Positions 1-7,838 of a stretch of 61,557 nt of DNA are shown one piece after another (positions within the stretch are counted from its first letter, which is position 1; each line of letters starts with the position of its first letter). Origin of the DNA: an uncultured Eubacteriales bacterium (GTDB lineage: Bacteria > Bacillota > Clostridia > HGM11514); NCBI GenBank assembly GCA_902492655.1, contig CABUMF010000010.1, positions 1 to 61,557 of the forward strand, in the 5' to 3' direction. The notes beneath the pieces were generated by a model. The model saw only the letters and a program-made list of their open reading frames with translations, searched no databases and was not told the DNA's origin. The position numbers and the translations under genes are program-made.

Positions 1-1
1 C

Positions 2-832
2 AAAGGCTGGCACCAGTTTGTATCTTCTCTTGAAAAGAATCCCGAGGCTGAATACGGCTGGTCGGTTTACAATTATTTAGACGGTGTATTTATCGGTAAA
101 AATGATATTGTACCTCAAGCTACACCAATCACAACTGATACAACGGCGATTGCAACAATGGAAATCAGACCGGTAGCTGAGTCCGGTTATCAGAATTATT
201 TGGACGATGTTGTTGTTATGGGATCTCTCGAAAAGGTTGACACATCAAAAACCCTCACAGGTGCAATCGGGGAAAACGGAAGCGTTACCGTGAACGGCGA
301 AGGTTTCGCAAATGGCGCAACCGTTAAGCTTGAGGAAAATGCGGACATTAACATCAAGGCAATGCCCAATACGGGTTATGAGGTTGACGAGGTTAAGCTT
401 GGCGAAAACGCAATCCCTCTCAACGCGAGCGGAGAAGCTACGGCTAAGATGCCGGCTGCCGATGCGACTTTGACGGTTACATTTAAGGCAAAGGCTGTTG
501 TTGCACCCGCAATCACAACCAATTCAGCCAACAATTACTTTAAGACTGTTGACGGAAAGCCTACTGCATTTGTTTATGCGAAGCTCAGCGATTATTACGA
601 CCCGTCCTTCAATGCAGGCTACGGTATGAAGGTTTGGGTTGAGGGAGATCCTGCAAACGTACTTACTCTCCCTGCAATGGAAAATTCATCAGCAGAGGCA
701 GTTGCAGCGCCCAACACAGCGTTTGCAATCAAAATTTACGGTAATGCCATCACATCAGACAAATCATATGTATTCAAGCCTTATGTCGGCACAACAGAAG
801 GTGATGAAGTTAAGGTTACATTTGCAGAATAA
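2..832 (+). CDS. C-terminal part of a secreted repeat protein (InlB B-repeat-like domain)
   Basis: The frame is open from base 2 to a stop at 832, so the gene starts outside the window and only its last 276 residues are visible. The middle (about 245-490) reads GSVTVNG, then NTGYEVDEVKLG, then MPAADATLTVTFKA. This is the pattern of the divergent InlB B-repeat found in Firmicute cell-surface and carbohydrate-active proteins. The stretch before it (YGWSVYNYLDG, YLDDVVVMG) looks like the end of a lectin-like jelly-roll domain. The last roughly 100 residues are Ala/Val/Tyr-rich and unassigned. No transmembrane anchor, LPXTG motif or SLH domain is seen at the C-terminus. The function of the whole protein cannot be told from this part; a polysaccharide-binding or -degrading extracellular enzyme is a guess. 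Confidence 0.75.
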   Translation, partial: KGWHQFVSSLEKNPEAEYGWSVYNYLDGVFIGKNDIVPQATPITTDTTAIATMEIRPVAESGYQNYLDDVVVMGSLEKVDTSKTLTGAIGENGSVTVNGEGFANGATVKLEENADINIKAMPNTGYEVDEVKLGENAIPLNASGEATAKMPAADATLTVTFKAKAVVAPAITTNSANNYFKTVDGKPTAFVYAKLSDYYDPSFNAGYGMKVWVEGDPANVLTLPAMENSSAEAVAAPNTAFAIKIYGNAITSDKSYVFKPYVGTTEGDEVKVTFAE

Positions 833-849
833 TCCATTTTAACACAATG

Positions 850-882
850 ACAGACCGTCCGATTTAGAACGGTCTGTTTTTT
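850..882 (+). terminator. Rho-independent terminator
   Basis: ACAGACCGT (850-858) pairs with ACGGTCTGT (869-877), a perfect 9-bp stem with a 10-nt loop, and a T run follows. It ends the secreted-protein transcript 18 bases after its stop codon. Confidence 0.9.
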
Positions 883-919
883 GATATACTACAGTTAAAC
901 AAATACACAGATATAGCTA

Positions 920-948
920 TTGAAATCCGAATAAAAGTGTTGTATAAT
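920..948 (+). promoter_or_regulatory. Sigma-A promoter of the oxidoreductase/AraC operon
   Basis: TTGAAA at 920-925 and TATAAT at 943-948 are separated by exactly 17 bases. The start codon of the first gene lies 37 bases after the -10 box. Confidence 0.8.
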
Positions 949-984
949 GACAATAATAAATATATTTTAAGGAGCTGAAATAAT

Positions 985-2034
985 ATGAAGGTTGCTGTTA
1001 TCGGCTGCGGTACGATTGCTAACGCACAGCACATACCGGCATATATGAAAAACAAAGAGGCGGAAATCAAGTATTTTTGCGATATTATCCCCGAGAGAGC
1101 TGAGGAGGCGGTAAAAAAATACGGCTGCGGTATTGCCGTTACCGATTACAAGGAGGTTCTGGCGGATAAGGAAATCGAAGCGGTTTCGGTATGCACACCG
1201 AACAAAATGCACAGCATTATCACAATCGATGCGCTTAAATCCGGCAAAAATGTTCTTTGCGAGAAGCCCGCGGCAAGAATTTATTCAGAAGCACTTGAGA
1301 TGCAGAAGGCTCAGCACGAAAGCGGAAAGGTTCTCAACATCGGTGTTGTCAATCGTTTTAATACCAATGTAAATAAAATAAAACAATTTATTGAACAGGG
1401 CAGGCTCGGTGAGGTCTACCATGTTTATATAAGCTTCAGGGCGCACAGAAGTATACCGGGTCTCGGAGGGGCATTTACAACAAACGCAATAGCAGGCGGA
1501 GGCGTTCTCATCGACTGGGGTGTACATTTCCTTGATATTGTAATGTACTGCTGCGGCGACCCGGCTGCCAAAACAGTTTCTGCGGAAAAATTCTGCAAGC
1601 TCGGCAATCCGATTAAAGATTATGTTTATAAGGATATGTGGGCAGGTCCGGCAATACCCGACGGCACCTGCGATGTTGAAGAGGGAATTACCGGCATGGT
1701 AAGGAGCGAAGGACCGGTTATCACATTTAACGGTTATTGGGCGCAGAACATCGGCGAGAGTGGAATGTTCATTGACTTTATCGGTGACAAGGCAGGAATC
1801 AGGCTTCAATACGGCGGTGATTTCACTCTGTACGGTACCGAAAACGGTATGCTCACAAAAACCGAGTTTTCATGCGAAAACTGCCGGATGTTTGAAAACG
1901 AAATCAATTCATTCATCAACTGCATAAAAACGGGCGAAAAGCTTCCTTCGCACATCGATACGAACATAGTTACCGCCAAGCTCATGGATGCTATGTATCG
2001 CTCGGCTGAGCTTCACAAAGAGGTCGAATTATAA
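985..2034 (+). CDS. Gfo/Idh/MocA family NAD(P)-dependent oxidoreductase
   Basis: 349 residues, the usual size of the family. An N-terminal Rossmann fold starts with VIGCGTIA (residues 5-12). The diagnostic EKP motif, whose Lys contacts substrate and nicotinamide, is at residues 93-95. The C-terminal alpha/beta domain contains the conserved GGGVLIDWGVHFLDI stretch, with the His and Asp typical of the active site, at about 172-186. Members oxidise or reduce sugars, inositols and sugar acids in the cytoplasm; the substrate cannot be told here. AAGGAG lies 10 bases before the ATG. It is the first gene of an operon with a second oxidoreductase-like gene (12-base gap) and an AraC regulator, which suggests an inducible sugar or polyol pathway. 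Confidence 0.9.
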   Translation: MKVAVIGCGTIANAQHIPAYMKNKEAEIKYFCDIIPERAEEAVKKYGCGIAVTDYKEVLADKEIEAVSVCTPNKMHSIITIDALKSGKNVLCEKPAARIYSEALEMQKAQHESGKVLNIGVVNRFNTNVNKIKQFIEQGRLGEVYHVYISFRAHRSIPGLGGAFTTNAIAGGGVLIDWGVHFLDIVMYCCGDPAAKTVSAEKFCKLGNPIKDYVYKDMWAGPAIPDGTCDVEEGITGMVRSEGPVITFNGYWAQNIGESGMFIDFIGDKAGIRLQYGGDFTLYGTENGMLTKTEFSCENCRMFENEINSFINCIKTGEKLPSHIDTNIVTAKLMDAMYRSAELHKEVEL

Positions 2035-2046
2035 GGAGTGTACAAT

Positions 2047-2883
2047 ATGAAAAAGGTCGGATTTATCGATTATTTTCTTGACGAGTGGCATGCAAACAAT
2101 TATCCGGATTTGATTATGAATCATTCCGGCGGCGGGTTTATTGTCAAATACGCATACGGAAAAATTGACAGCCCGAGCGGCATGACCAATGCGGAGTGGG
2201 CGGAGAAATACGGTATTGCGCTTTGCAAAAGCATAGCAGAGGTTATAGAAAAGAGCGATGTTCTTATTGTTCTTTCTCCTGATAACCCCGAAATGCACGA
2301 GGAATTATGCGACCTTCCGTTAAAATCCGGCAAGCTTGTTTACATTGATAAAACCTTTGCGCCCGACAAACAGACGGCGGAAAGAATTTTTGCAAAAGCA
2401 GACGAGCACGGCTGCAAATGCTATTCAAGCTCGGCTCTTGGTTTTTCATCCGAGCTCCCCAAAATTAACGCTGCTGAAATCGATGCAATTTACACAGAGG
2501 GCGCAGGCGGTTTTGCAGAATATATGATTCATCAGATTGAACCTGTTGTTAAGCTTATGAATACTCCGGCGAGGCGTGCAATATATACGGGAACCCCGCA
2601 TCATCCTGCGGCAATCGTTGAGTTTTCAGACGGTCGCCAATGGCATATGATGCACAGAAATGACCGTGACTGGTCGTTTAAGTATATGTTGATTAATAAG
2701 AACAACGGTGCAGAATCAGTTGAAATCAAATCCGATTATTTCGGCAATTTTATAGATGCACTTATTGAGTTTTTCAAAACCGGCGACATTCCGGTTCCGC
2801 ACAAAAACACAATTGAGGTTATCGCAATAAGGGACGCTCTTATGAAGGCGAGCAGGCAGCCTTTTGTATGGGTTGAAATCTAA
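2047..2883 (+). CDS. Gfo/Idh/MocA-like oxidoreductase-related protein
   Basis: 278 residues. A GTG at 2038 is also in frame, but AAGGAG at 2033-2038 sits correctly only for the ATG at 2047. The protein starts KKVGFIDYFLDEW and has a Rossmann-like alpha/beta pattern with SDVLIVLSPDNPEMHEEL at about 75-92, then LVYIDKTFAPD, where IDKT stands in the place of the EKP motif of canonical members. The usual GxGxxG is absent, so cofactor binding may be weakened or different. It is co-transcribed with the canonical family member before it, and the pair may act on the same substrate or form a heteromer. I place it in the superfamily with moderate certainty and give no substrate. Confidence 0.7.
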   Translation: MKKVGFIDYFLDEWHANNYPDLIMNHSGGGFIVKYAYGKIDSPSGMTNAEWAEKYGIALCKSIAEVIEKSDVLIVLSPDNPEMHEELCDLPLKSGKLVYIDKTFAPDKQTAERIFAKADEHGCKCYSSSALGFSSELPKINAAEIDAIYTEGAGGFAEYMIHQIEPVVKLMNTPARRAIYTGTPHHPAAIVEFSDGRQWHMMHRNDRDWSFKYMLINKNNGAESVEIKSDYFGNFIDALIEFFKTGDIPVPHKNTIEVIAIRDALMKASRQPFVWVEI

Positions 2884-2897
2884 AGGGCGGTGAATTT

Positions 2898-3782
2898 ATG
2901 GCTGAGGTTGACGGCAAGCTTTTTTCATTTGAAAATTTGTTCTGGAAGCAGAATATGATGCTTGATTTTATAAAGATTATGCAGATAAGCGAGGTTGTTC
3001 TGCAACCCGGAGGTCTGATTTTTGACCACAGGCAAGTCTGCAATGAAATAACATATGTTGTCTCCGGTGCGGGGTATTTTTACACGGAAGGTGCCGCAAT
3101 GCGCGCCGGATACGGTGATATTCATGTGGTTTCAAAGGGGCAGCATCATAAAATTATCGGCGACGAAAACGAAAAGCTGAGGTATATCTGCATTGGTTTC
3201 AATTTTGGGGAAATCCCTGATGATTTCGTGAATATTGCCGCATTTTTTGCCAATTCGCCTTCGTTTCTTCTGAAATCCGAAGGCGACATCAGGCATCTTT
3301 TCGACATGATGATAAACGAGTTCTATCAGAACACCGCCGAAAAAAACATGGTTCTGGAGCATATCATAAAGCTGATTCTGATAAGGGTTTATCAGAAGTT
3401 TATCAACAGCTCCAAAAAGCTGAACTCGGAAAGGAACTCTATCAAGAAAAAAAGCAGCACGGTTTACGGTATCATTAAATATATCGACATTAACATTTAC
3501 AATGTCAAATCCGTTAGGGAAATTGCTGCGGCACTCAATTTTACCGAAAACTATATTTCACACATTTTCAAGGCGCGCATGGGCATTTCGCTTTCGGCTT
3601 ACATCAAGCAAAGAAAGGTGCAGACCGCAAGAGCGCTCCTCGAAAACCAAAACATGACGCTTACCGAAATCGCAGAAATTCTCAATTTTGATTCCGTTCA
3701 AAGCCTGAGCCGTGCCTTTAAGCAGGAATATTCAAAAACGCCTACGCAATATCTTATTGAACTTAAAGAATCCGGGAATTAA
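2898..3782 (+). CDS. AraC family transcriptional regulator with N-terminal cupin sensor
   Basis: 294 residues. The N-terminal half (about 30-100) has a cupin-like beta fold (ITYVVSGAGYFYTEGAA, then GYGDIHVVSKGQHHKI) as in sugar-sensing AraC proteins. The C-terminal 100 residues hold the double helix-turn-helix: VREIAAALNFTENYISHIFK and LTEIAEILNFDSVQSLSRAF, followed by the conserved KTPTQY. It is the third gene of the oxidoreductase operon (14-base gap, GGGCGGTG ribosome site), so it probably controls that operon in response to the substrate or a product. The final stop overlaps the stop of the convergent LUD gene by four bases. Confidence 0.9.
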   Translation: MAEVDGKLFSFENLFWKQNMMLDFIKIMQISEVVLQPGGLIFDHRQVCNEITYVVSGAGYFYTEGAAMRAGYGDIHVVSKGQHHKIIGDENEKLRYICIGFNFGEIPDDFVNIAAFFANSPSFLLKSEGDIRHLFDMMINEFYQNTAEKNMVLEHIIKLILIRVYQKFINSSKKLNSERNSIKKKSSTVYGIIKYIDINIYNVKSVREIAAALNFTENYISHIFKARMGISLSAYIKQRKVQTARALLENQNMTLTEIAEILNFDSVQSLSRAFKQEYSKTPTQYLIELKESGN

Positions 3783-4411
3783 TATCCCGGATTTTCATCT
3801 ACTATAATTACTTTTATTCTGTCTTTTGTTCCCTGATACCCCGTTACCGCATATGTGCTGCAGATACGGTTTGGTGAGGTGCAGCCCGTACCGATACCGC
3901 CGTCCGCAAACACGCATTTCCCGGTTTTCGCACAGGGCGTGTTTTTATTCAGCCTTACGCAGTTTTTCGGTGCGGCAATGTTCTTTACTCTCTTTACCGC
4001 CTCGTCAACATCGCTGACGATTTTATTCACCCCGACTATAATTATAACCGATTTCGGGCCGAAGGTTATTGCCGCAATGCGGTTTCCGTTGCCGTCAACA
4101 TTATAAAGCTCGCCGTTTTCCGTCACTGCATTGGACGATGAAATATAAGTGTCGGCGAAAAAGGATTCCCTGAATATTTCCATAACTTCATCTCTTGAAA
4201 GGTCGGACGCAAACCTGTCGAGAAAGTTGTGGTTTTCCCTGAGATAGTCAATCACGCCGAGTTCCGAAAGTGTAACCGAGCCGCCGACTGCTACCGTATC
4301 GTCATTCCCGATAAGCTCTTTCAGAAGCGGAATCACATCGTTTCTGCTTTGGACAAAGTATGGCTTCATATTATTCTTTTCAAGATTTTCTATTGTTTTT
4401 TTAATGTCCAT
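3779..4411 (-). CDS. LUD-domain protein (LutC/YkgG-like, lactate-utilisation family)
   Basis: The start is the ATG at 4411, with GGAG at 4421-4424; earlier in-frame codons lie inside the vanZ-like gene and lack a ribosome site. 210 residues. It has the LUD (DUF162) signature: VAVGGSVTLSELGVIDYLR, YISSSNAVTENGELYNVDG and VGVNKIV, and ends with a Cys cluster (PCAKTGKC, then GTGCTSPNRIC) that could bind a metal or Fe-S centre. Stand-alone members are common in Clostridia; LutC takes part in lactate oxidation in Bacillus, but no lutA or lutB partners are present, so the exact role is open. It overlaps the end of the vanZ-like gene by about 22 bases, which implies translational coupling. Confidence 0.85.
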   Translation of the reverse strand: MDIKKTIENLEKNNMKPYFVQSRNDVIPLLKELIGNDDTVAVGGSVTLSELGVIDYLRENHNFLDRFASDLSRDEVMEIFRESFFADTYISSSNAVTENGELYNVDGNGNRIAAITFGPKSVIIIVGVNKIVSDVDEAVKRVKNIAAPKNCVRLNKNTPCAKTGKCVFADGGIGTGCTSPNRICSTYAVTGYQGTKDRIKVIIVDENPGY

Positions 4412-4764
4412 TTTTTCACACTCCATATTAGAATAAAAATCAAAATTCCGGTAAGCGCGCCGGCGGAATCGAGGCATACATCCCTAAATTCACCGCTTCT
4501 GCCGGGAACAAATAGCTGATGAAATTCATCGGATGCGGCATAAAGCGCAGAGCACAAAAGCGAAATTACCGCCGTCGTTTTTTTCACCTTAACGCCGCTT
4601 TGAAAAAATGCGTTCGTGAAAAGAAAGCCCAGGCATAAATATATCGTAAAATGTGCGGTTTTACGAACCGCAAACTGCCATTTATCAAGTGCGGACAATG
4701 AAGTCGGGAATGTATATAACAGAAATTGTGACCCGGCTCTACCGGAGCAAACGCATGAAGACAT
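4390..4764 (-). pseudogene. VanZ-like membrane protein, probably N-terminally truncated
   Basis: The readable 124 residues contain the hallmark VanZ segment: KWQFAVRKTAHFTIYLCLGF, then YAASDEFHQLFVPGRSGEFRDVCLDSAGALTG and a final transmembrane helix with a Lys-rich tail. Typical members carry one further helix at the N-terminus (a Trp/Phe-rich stretch followed by Ser-rich residues), which is missing: the frame runs out around 4740-4764, where a foreign-looking plus-strand reading frame begins. This is also where the conserved operon gives way to the accessory island, so I read it as a junction that cut the gene. VanZ itself gives low-level teicoplanin resistance; most homologues are uncharacterised. 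The alternative is a short natural variant starting at 4764. Confidence 0.6.
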
Positions 4765-4982
4765 TATACCCTGATGATGCCGAAAGGCTTAATCATATCT
4801 TTGCCAAGCAAGTGTATGGCTGCGCTCCAACAGAAATTATATACCGAATCTGCTTGCGCTATATTCTCGGATTCAGTGACGAGATTCACATTGGAAAAAA
4901 TAATATCCGCCTTTGCGATACCTTGGAGTTTGCAAAAAACGGAACAATGGATGCAGAAATACGAAAACTGTTTGATTTGTAA
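4755..4982 (+). other. Unrecognised 75-residue reading frame, possible gene remnant
   Basis: From ATG 4755 the frame reads KTLYPDDAERLNHIFAKQVYGC and ends KNGTMDAEIRKLFDL. Residue use is protein-like (amphipathic helices, balanced charge), unlike the frames opposite it. I do not recognise the family. There is no ribosome site in front of the ATG, and the frame also stays open to 4653 through sequence antisense to vanZ. It looks like the C-terminal remnant of an accessory gene fused to the vanZ junction. Confidence 0.3.
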
Positions 4983-5055
4983 CATTTCGAGTTATCGGCA
5001 CAGAACAGAATTAGACCTTTCAGTATTTACACAAACCAAACACCGGAATAATCGC

Positions 5056-5100
5056 CTATATGATTTAACGAACTCTGTACAGGTTCGTTAAATCATATAG
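5056..5100. repeat. Perfect 18-bp inverted repeat
   Basis: CTATATGATTTAACGAAC (5056-5073) and its exact reverse complement (5083-5100) flank a 9-base loop. No T run follows on either strand, so it is not an ordinary terminator. A partial third copy (CTTCGTTAAAT) starts at 5102. Confidence 0.8.
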
Positions 5101-5244
5101 ACTTCGTTAAATTTTGCACCATAGCAAAATCCACCTTATTTGAAAATGAAAGCGTGTTAAAAAAAAATAAGACCTTCGTGGTCTTGCTGAATATAAAGGC
5201 TTGAAAACAGGGGATGTTGTAATATGTAATGTATCAATCACGCT

Positions 5245-5273
5245 ATTATTAGCTCTACAACCGAGCTAATAAT
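5245..5273. repeat. 11-bp inverted repeat
   Basis: ATTATTAGCTC (5245-5255) pairs perfectly with GAGCTAATAAT (5263-5273) over a 7-base loop. GTATC and GATAC further out could extend the stem after a bulge. Confidence 0.6.
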
Positions 5274-5393
5274 GATACAATTTAACGGTTATCTCTTTTT
5301 GGCGCGACCCCCACTGTTCTTGGTGCATTTTAGCAAAAATAAAAAAACACCCAAAACCTTGAGTACTTTTTATGATTAATAGTTTGTTCTATC

Positions 5394-5427
5394 AAAAAAA
5401 CAACACCCATCACAAGAATGAGTGTTG
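5394..5427 (-). terminator. Terminator of the XRE/DUF262/membrane-protein operon
   Basis: Read on the minus strand, CAACACTCATT and ATGGGTGTTG form the stem and a run of seven T follows. It lies about 30 bases after the stop of the last gene. Confidence 0.8.
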
Positions 5428-5455
5428 CATGATGTATTCCATCATTTTTCTATCT

Positions 5456-6058
5456 TTATTTTTTGGGAAGTTTAAAATTAAAGTTACCTCCAAGCATTGC
5501 TCCACTGACACCAGCTACGACAATAAGCACTGTACTCACAGCAGTTATAGTTTTCCAATTAAATGCTCGTTTTTCCGAATCCTTTTTATCCACAGTTCGC
5601 AAAGTATCCATTTCTTTATCACGGATTTCTTTATCCTTATTATCAACCATTCGCAGAATTTCCATTTCCTGCTCTCTAATTTCTCTTTGCTCCTCTGCTG
5701 TAAGAGTCGGATTATCAAGAATTTTGCCACAATCGGATAATACTTTATTAGCACAATCATAGAAAAGATTTCTGCCTTTATTTGCATTATCAAGATTCTT
5801 CTCAGCAATATCGTAAACATAGTTTATACTCGAATCATCACTTTCAATTAATTTTTCAATCATTCCTCTATACTCAGATAGTGATGATTGCATCAATCCC
5901 ATAAATTCAGGATACTGTGCGATAACTTGAGTTGCTACCTCTGGTCTCAACTCATTTAACTTGGATGCATATGTTATAACATCATTTTTGGATAAATTTT
6001 TAAAGTTCGTTCTATCCAACAGTTCAAGAAACTGTTTTTCAGTATTCGTGTACTCCAT
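5456..6058 (-). CDS. Unknown protein with C-terminal membrane anchor, partner of the DUF262-HNH gene
   Basis: 200 residues; the ATG at 6058 follows GGAGA at a normal distance and lies one base after the stop of the DUF262-HNH gene. The N-terminal 130 residues are helical and soluble-looking (MEYTNTEKQFLELLDRTNF at the start). Residues about 130-165 form a very charged coiled-coil segment with two related runs (MEILRMVDNKDKEIRDKE, then MDTLRTVDKKDSEKRA). One hydrophobic helix (about 168-192, TVLIVVAGVSGAMLGG) precedes a short Lys tail. I know no family for it. The tight coupling to a predicted nuclease suggests an effector or scaffold that puts the system at the membrane; this is inference. 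Confidence 0.7.
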   Translation of the reverse strand: MEYTNTEKQFLELLDRTNFKNLSKNDVITYASKLNELRPEVATQVIAQYPEFMGLMQSSLSEYRGMIEKLIESDDSSINYVYDIAEKNLDNANKGRNLFYDCANKVLSDCGKILDNPTLTAEEQREIREQEMEILRMVDNKDKEIRDKEMDTLRTVDKKDSEKRAFNWKTITAVSTVLIVVAGVSGAMLGGNFNFKLPKK

Positions 6059-6059
6059 G

Positions 6060-7336
6060 TTATTTCTCCAATTCTTCCTCATCCTCAAAATTTTCATCAT
6101 CCATAGCATCACTCTTTTCACGATTGCAATGCCTGTGGAGCAACTGTGCATTAGTTAAGTCTGTTTTTCCGCCCTGCGAAAATGGAGTGATATGGTCAAC
6201 CTCCGCATCGTCAATGCTCAAGATTTCATTATTACACCATGAGCATATATATCCTGGATGAAAAAGCTCTTTTTTTACACTGTCAGAAAATACTCTATTG
6301 CTGTCATCACTGCCATAGCTACCAGTAATTTTGGTTAGCAGATTATAAACAGTAAAAATTCTTCCAAGAACTCTTTTACGGGAGCCGGTTGCAACATATG
6401 TATCTTCACGGTATTGTTCATTGTTCAATTTCAAGTCTTCAATAGCTTTTCTGATTTCATCAGCATGAGTCATAAGGTCATGATTATTGAAAAATGAAAA
6501 CGGAATGATTATTGAGTCGTAAACCGAGCCGCTGAATTTTTCTATCACTTTGCCACTATCTCTATTTATAGCGAAAAACGCAGTATCACCAAGTACCTGT
6601 TTTATAATATCAATAGTCTTATTAAATAATGTTTTACATTCAGTAATTTCAGTATCATCAGCATTCTGATGCGAATACATATAGTCATTCATCGTTTTCA
6701 TAATGGAAGACTTATATTCCGTAAAGTTGCGAAGTGCAAAGAAACGTAATATTCTTTCTTGATATTGTTTTCTCTTATTTTCATCATGAAATAGTATCGG
6801 CAAGTATTTGTTACCGGCTAATTCTTCCAACATGCTGTTATAGTTCCCACGGTATATACAATTACGAAGTTCCTGTGGTTTCAAAGAAATTGCCCCTTGA
6901 TTCAAACGAGCAAAAATCTCATATTTCAGTTCCTGTGACTCCTTAAGAATGCAGATTGCATTCAAAGATGACGATTTCAGTTTTTTCTGTAACGGCTTAT
7001 CCATATCCTTAAAATACAGACCGTTCAATTCTTTCAATTCTGTCAGTCCAGAAAGTGGGAATTTGTTTTCAAGGTAAAACACAAAAGACGTTATTCTCTG
7101 TTGTCCATCAATGACACTCCATGTTTCATCATTTTCTTGGCATAGGTATACTGTTGGTATCGGTATGCCAATCAACATGGACTCAATCAGTTTAGATGAC
7201 TGCTTTTGTGTATAAACAAAATCCCTCTGATAATCCCCGGGTCTGTTACAATATCTCCATCATCGAACATTTCTCTTATTGTTGATAAAGGGAAGTCCTT
7301 TTGTGTTGTATAAACGATTTTTTCTTCCATAGCCAT
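6060..7336 (-). pseudogene. DUF262-HNH endonuclease (GmrSD-like), interrupted by a -1 frameshift
   Basis: The start is ATG 7336, with GGAGG nine bases before it. The first 33 residues (MAMEEKIVYTTQKDFPL, REMFDDGDIVTDP) then need a one-base shift at 7235-7241 to continue as DYQRDFVYTQKQSSKLIESM and the rest, giving about 425 residues. The DUF262/ParB-like N-terminal domain shows the family motif DGQQRITSFVFY. The C-terminus is an HNH nuclease: CSWC, AEVDHITPFSQGG, then N, QLLHRHCN and K. GmrS/GmrD-type proteins cut modified DNA (type IV restriction) using DUF262 for nucleotide-powered recognition. The shift sits on CCCGGGG, which has the X-XXY-YYZ form of a -1 slippery site in the correct phase, but a mutation or a read error is as likely. 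It belongs to a three-gene operon behind an XRE regulator. Confidence 0.8.
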
Positions 7337-7340
7337 TCGA

Positions 7341-7571
7341 CTACACCTCCGTATTTCCAATCTGTATTTTTCTACCGTCCTCAAGAATGAAAACTTGTTT
7401 ATATGATACATCAAGCGTATCAGCTATAGACACCATTTCATTCAAAGTAATAGTATCTCTTTTTAACTTTTTATTAAAGTTCTGCGGAGTTTGTCCTATC
7501 CGCCTCGAAAGTTCAGCAATACTTATATTTTTATTTTTGCAAAGTTCTCTAATCATATCAGATGATTTCAT
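7341..7571 (-). CDS. Small XRE-type HTH regulator
   Basis: 76 residues from ATG 7571 (a TTG nine bases earlier is possible). A single Cro/CI-type helix-turn-helix fills residues about 5-60: MIRELCKNKNISIAELSRRI, GQTPQNFNKKLKRDTI, LNEMVSIADTLDVS. The stop lies inside the ribosome site of the DUF262-HNH gene, so the two are translationally coupled. A 12-base palindrome sits between the -35 and -10 boxes of its own promoter, the natural place for autorepression. It probably keeps the nuclease operon silent. Confidence 0.85.
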   Translation of the reverse strand: MKSSDMIRELCKNKNISIAELSRRIGQTPQNFNKKLKRDTITLNEMVSIADTLDVSYKQVFILEDGRKIQIGNTEV

Positions 7572-7615
7572 ATAACGCAACTCACTCTCTCAAAGATAAA
7601 ATACTCACTAAATAC

Positions 7616-7644
7616 ATTATAAACCATTTGGTTGATTTTTGCAA
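7616..7644 (-). promoter_or_regulatory. Promoter with internal operator palindrome for the XRE/DUF262 operon
   Basis: On the minus strand TTGCAA (7639-7644) and TATAAT (7616-7621) are 17 bases apart. The spacer contains the palindrome AACCATTTGGTT (7622-7633), a plausible binding site for the XRE protein encoded just downstream. Confidence 0.75.
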
Positions 7645-7674
7645 TAGTTTATTAGAATTTATATGAAATTGTAT

Positions 7675-7742
7675 AAAAAAGCGCTCAAATCGCATCAACC
7701 CCCTAACCCCCAATCTTGGGGGCAGGTAGGAACGCTTTTTTT
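7675..7742. terminator. Bidirectional terminator-like hairpin
   Basis: A core stem CCCCCAA/TTGGGGG (7707-7722) is enclosed by AAAAAAGCG (7675-7683) and CGCTTTTTTT (7733-7742), giving a U tail on both strands. Confidence 0.6.
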
Positions 7743-7788
7743 GAACAAGCAAAATTGCTCACTCAAAACGAGCAATTCCCTATGTTAC

Positions 7789-7819
7789 AAAAAAACACCC
7801 AAGACCGAAGTCCTGAGTG
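7789..7819 (-). terminator. UUCG-loop terminator of the recombinase remnant
   Basis: On the minus strand CACTCAGGAC-TTCG-GTCTTGGGTG is followed by seven T. It lies 20 bases after the recombinase stop codon. Confidence 0.85.
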
Positions 7820-7838
7820 CAATCCTATCTAAAATCAT

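Larger units (their letters stand above)
4983..5455. other. Non-coding stretch with two inverted repeats
   Basis: No credible gene is seen. The stretch holds the perfect palindromic repeats at 5056-5100 and 5245-5273 and, at its right end, the terminator of the leftward defence-like operon. Confidence 0.6.
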
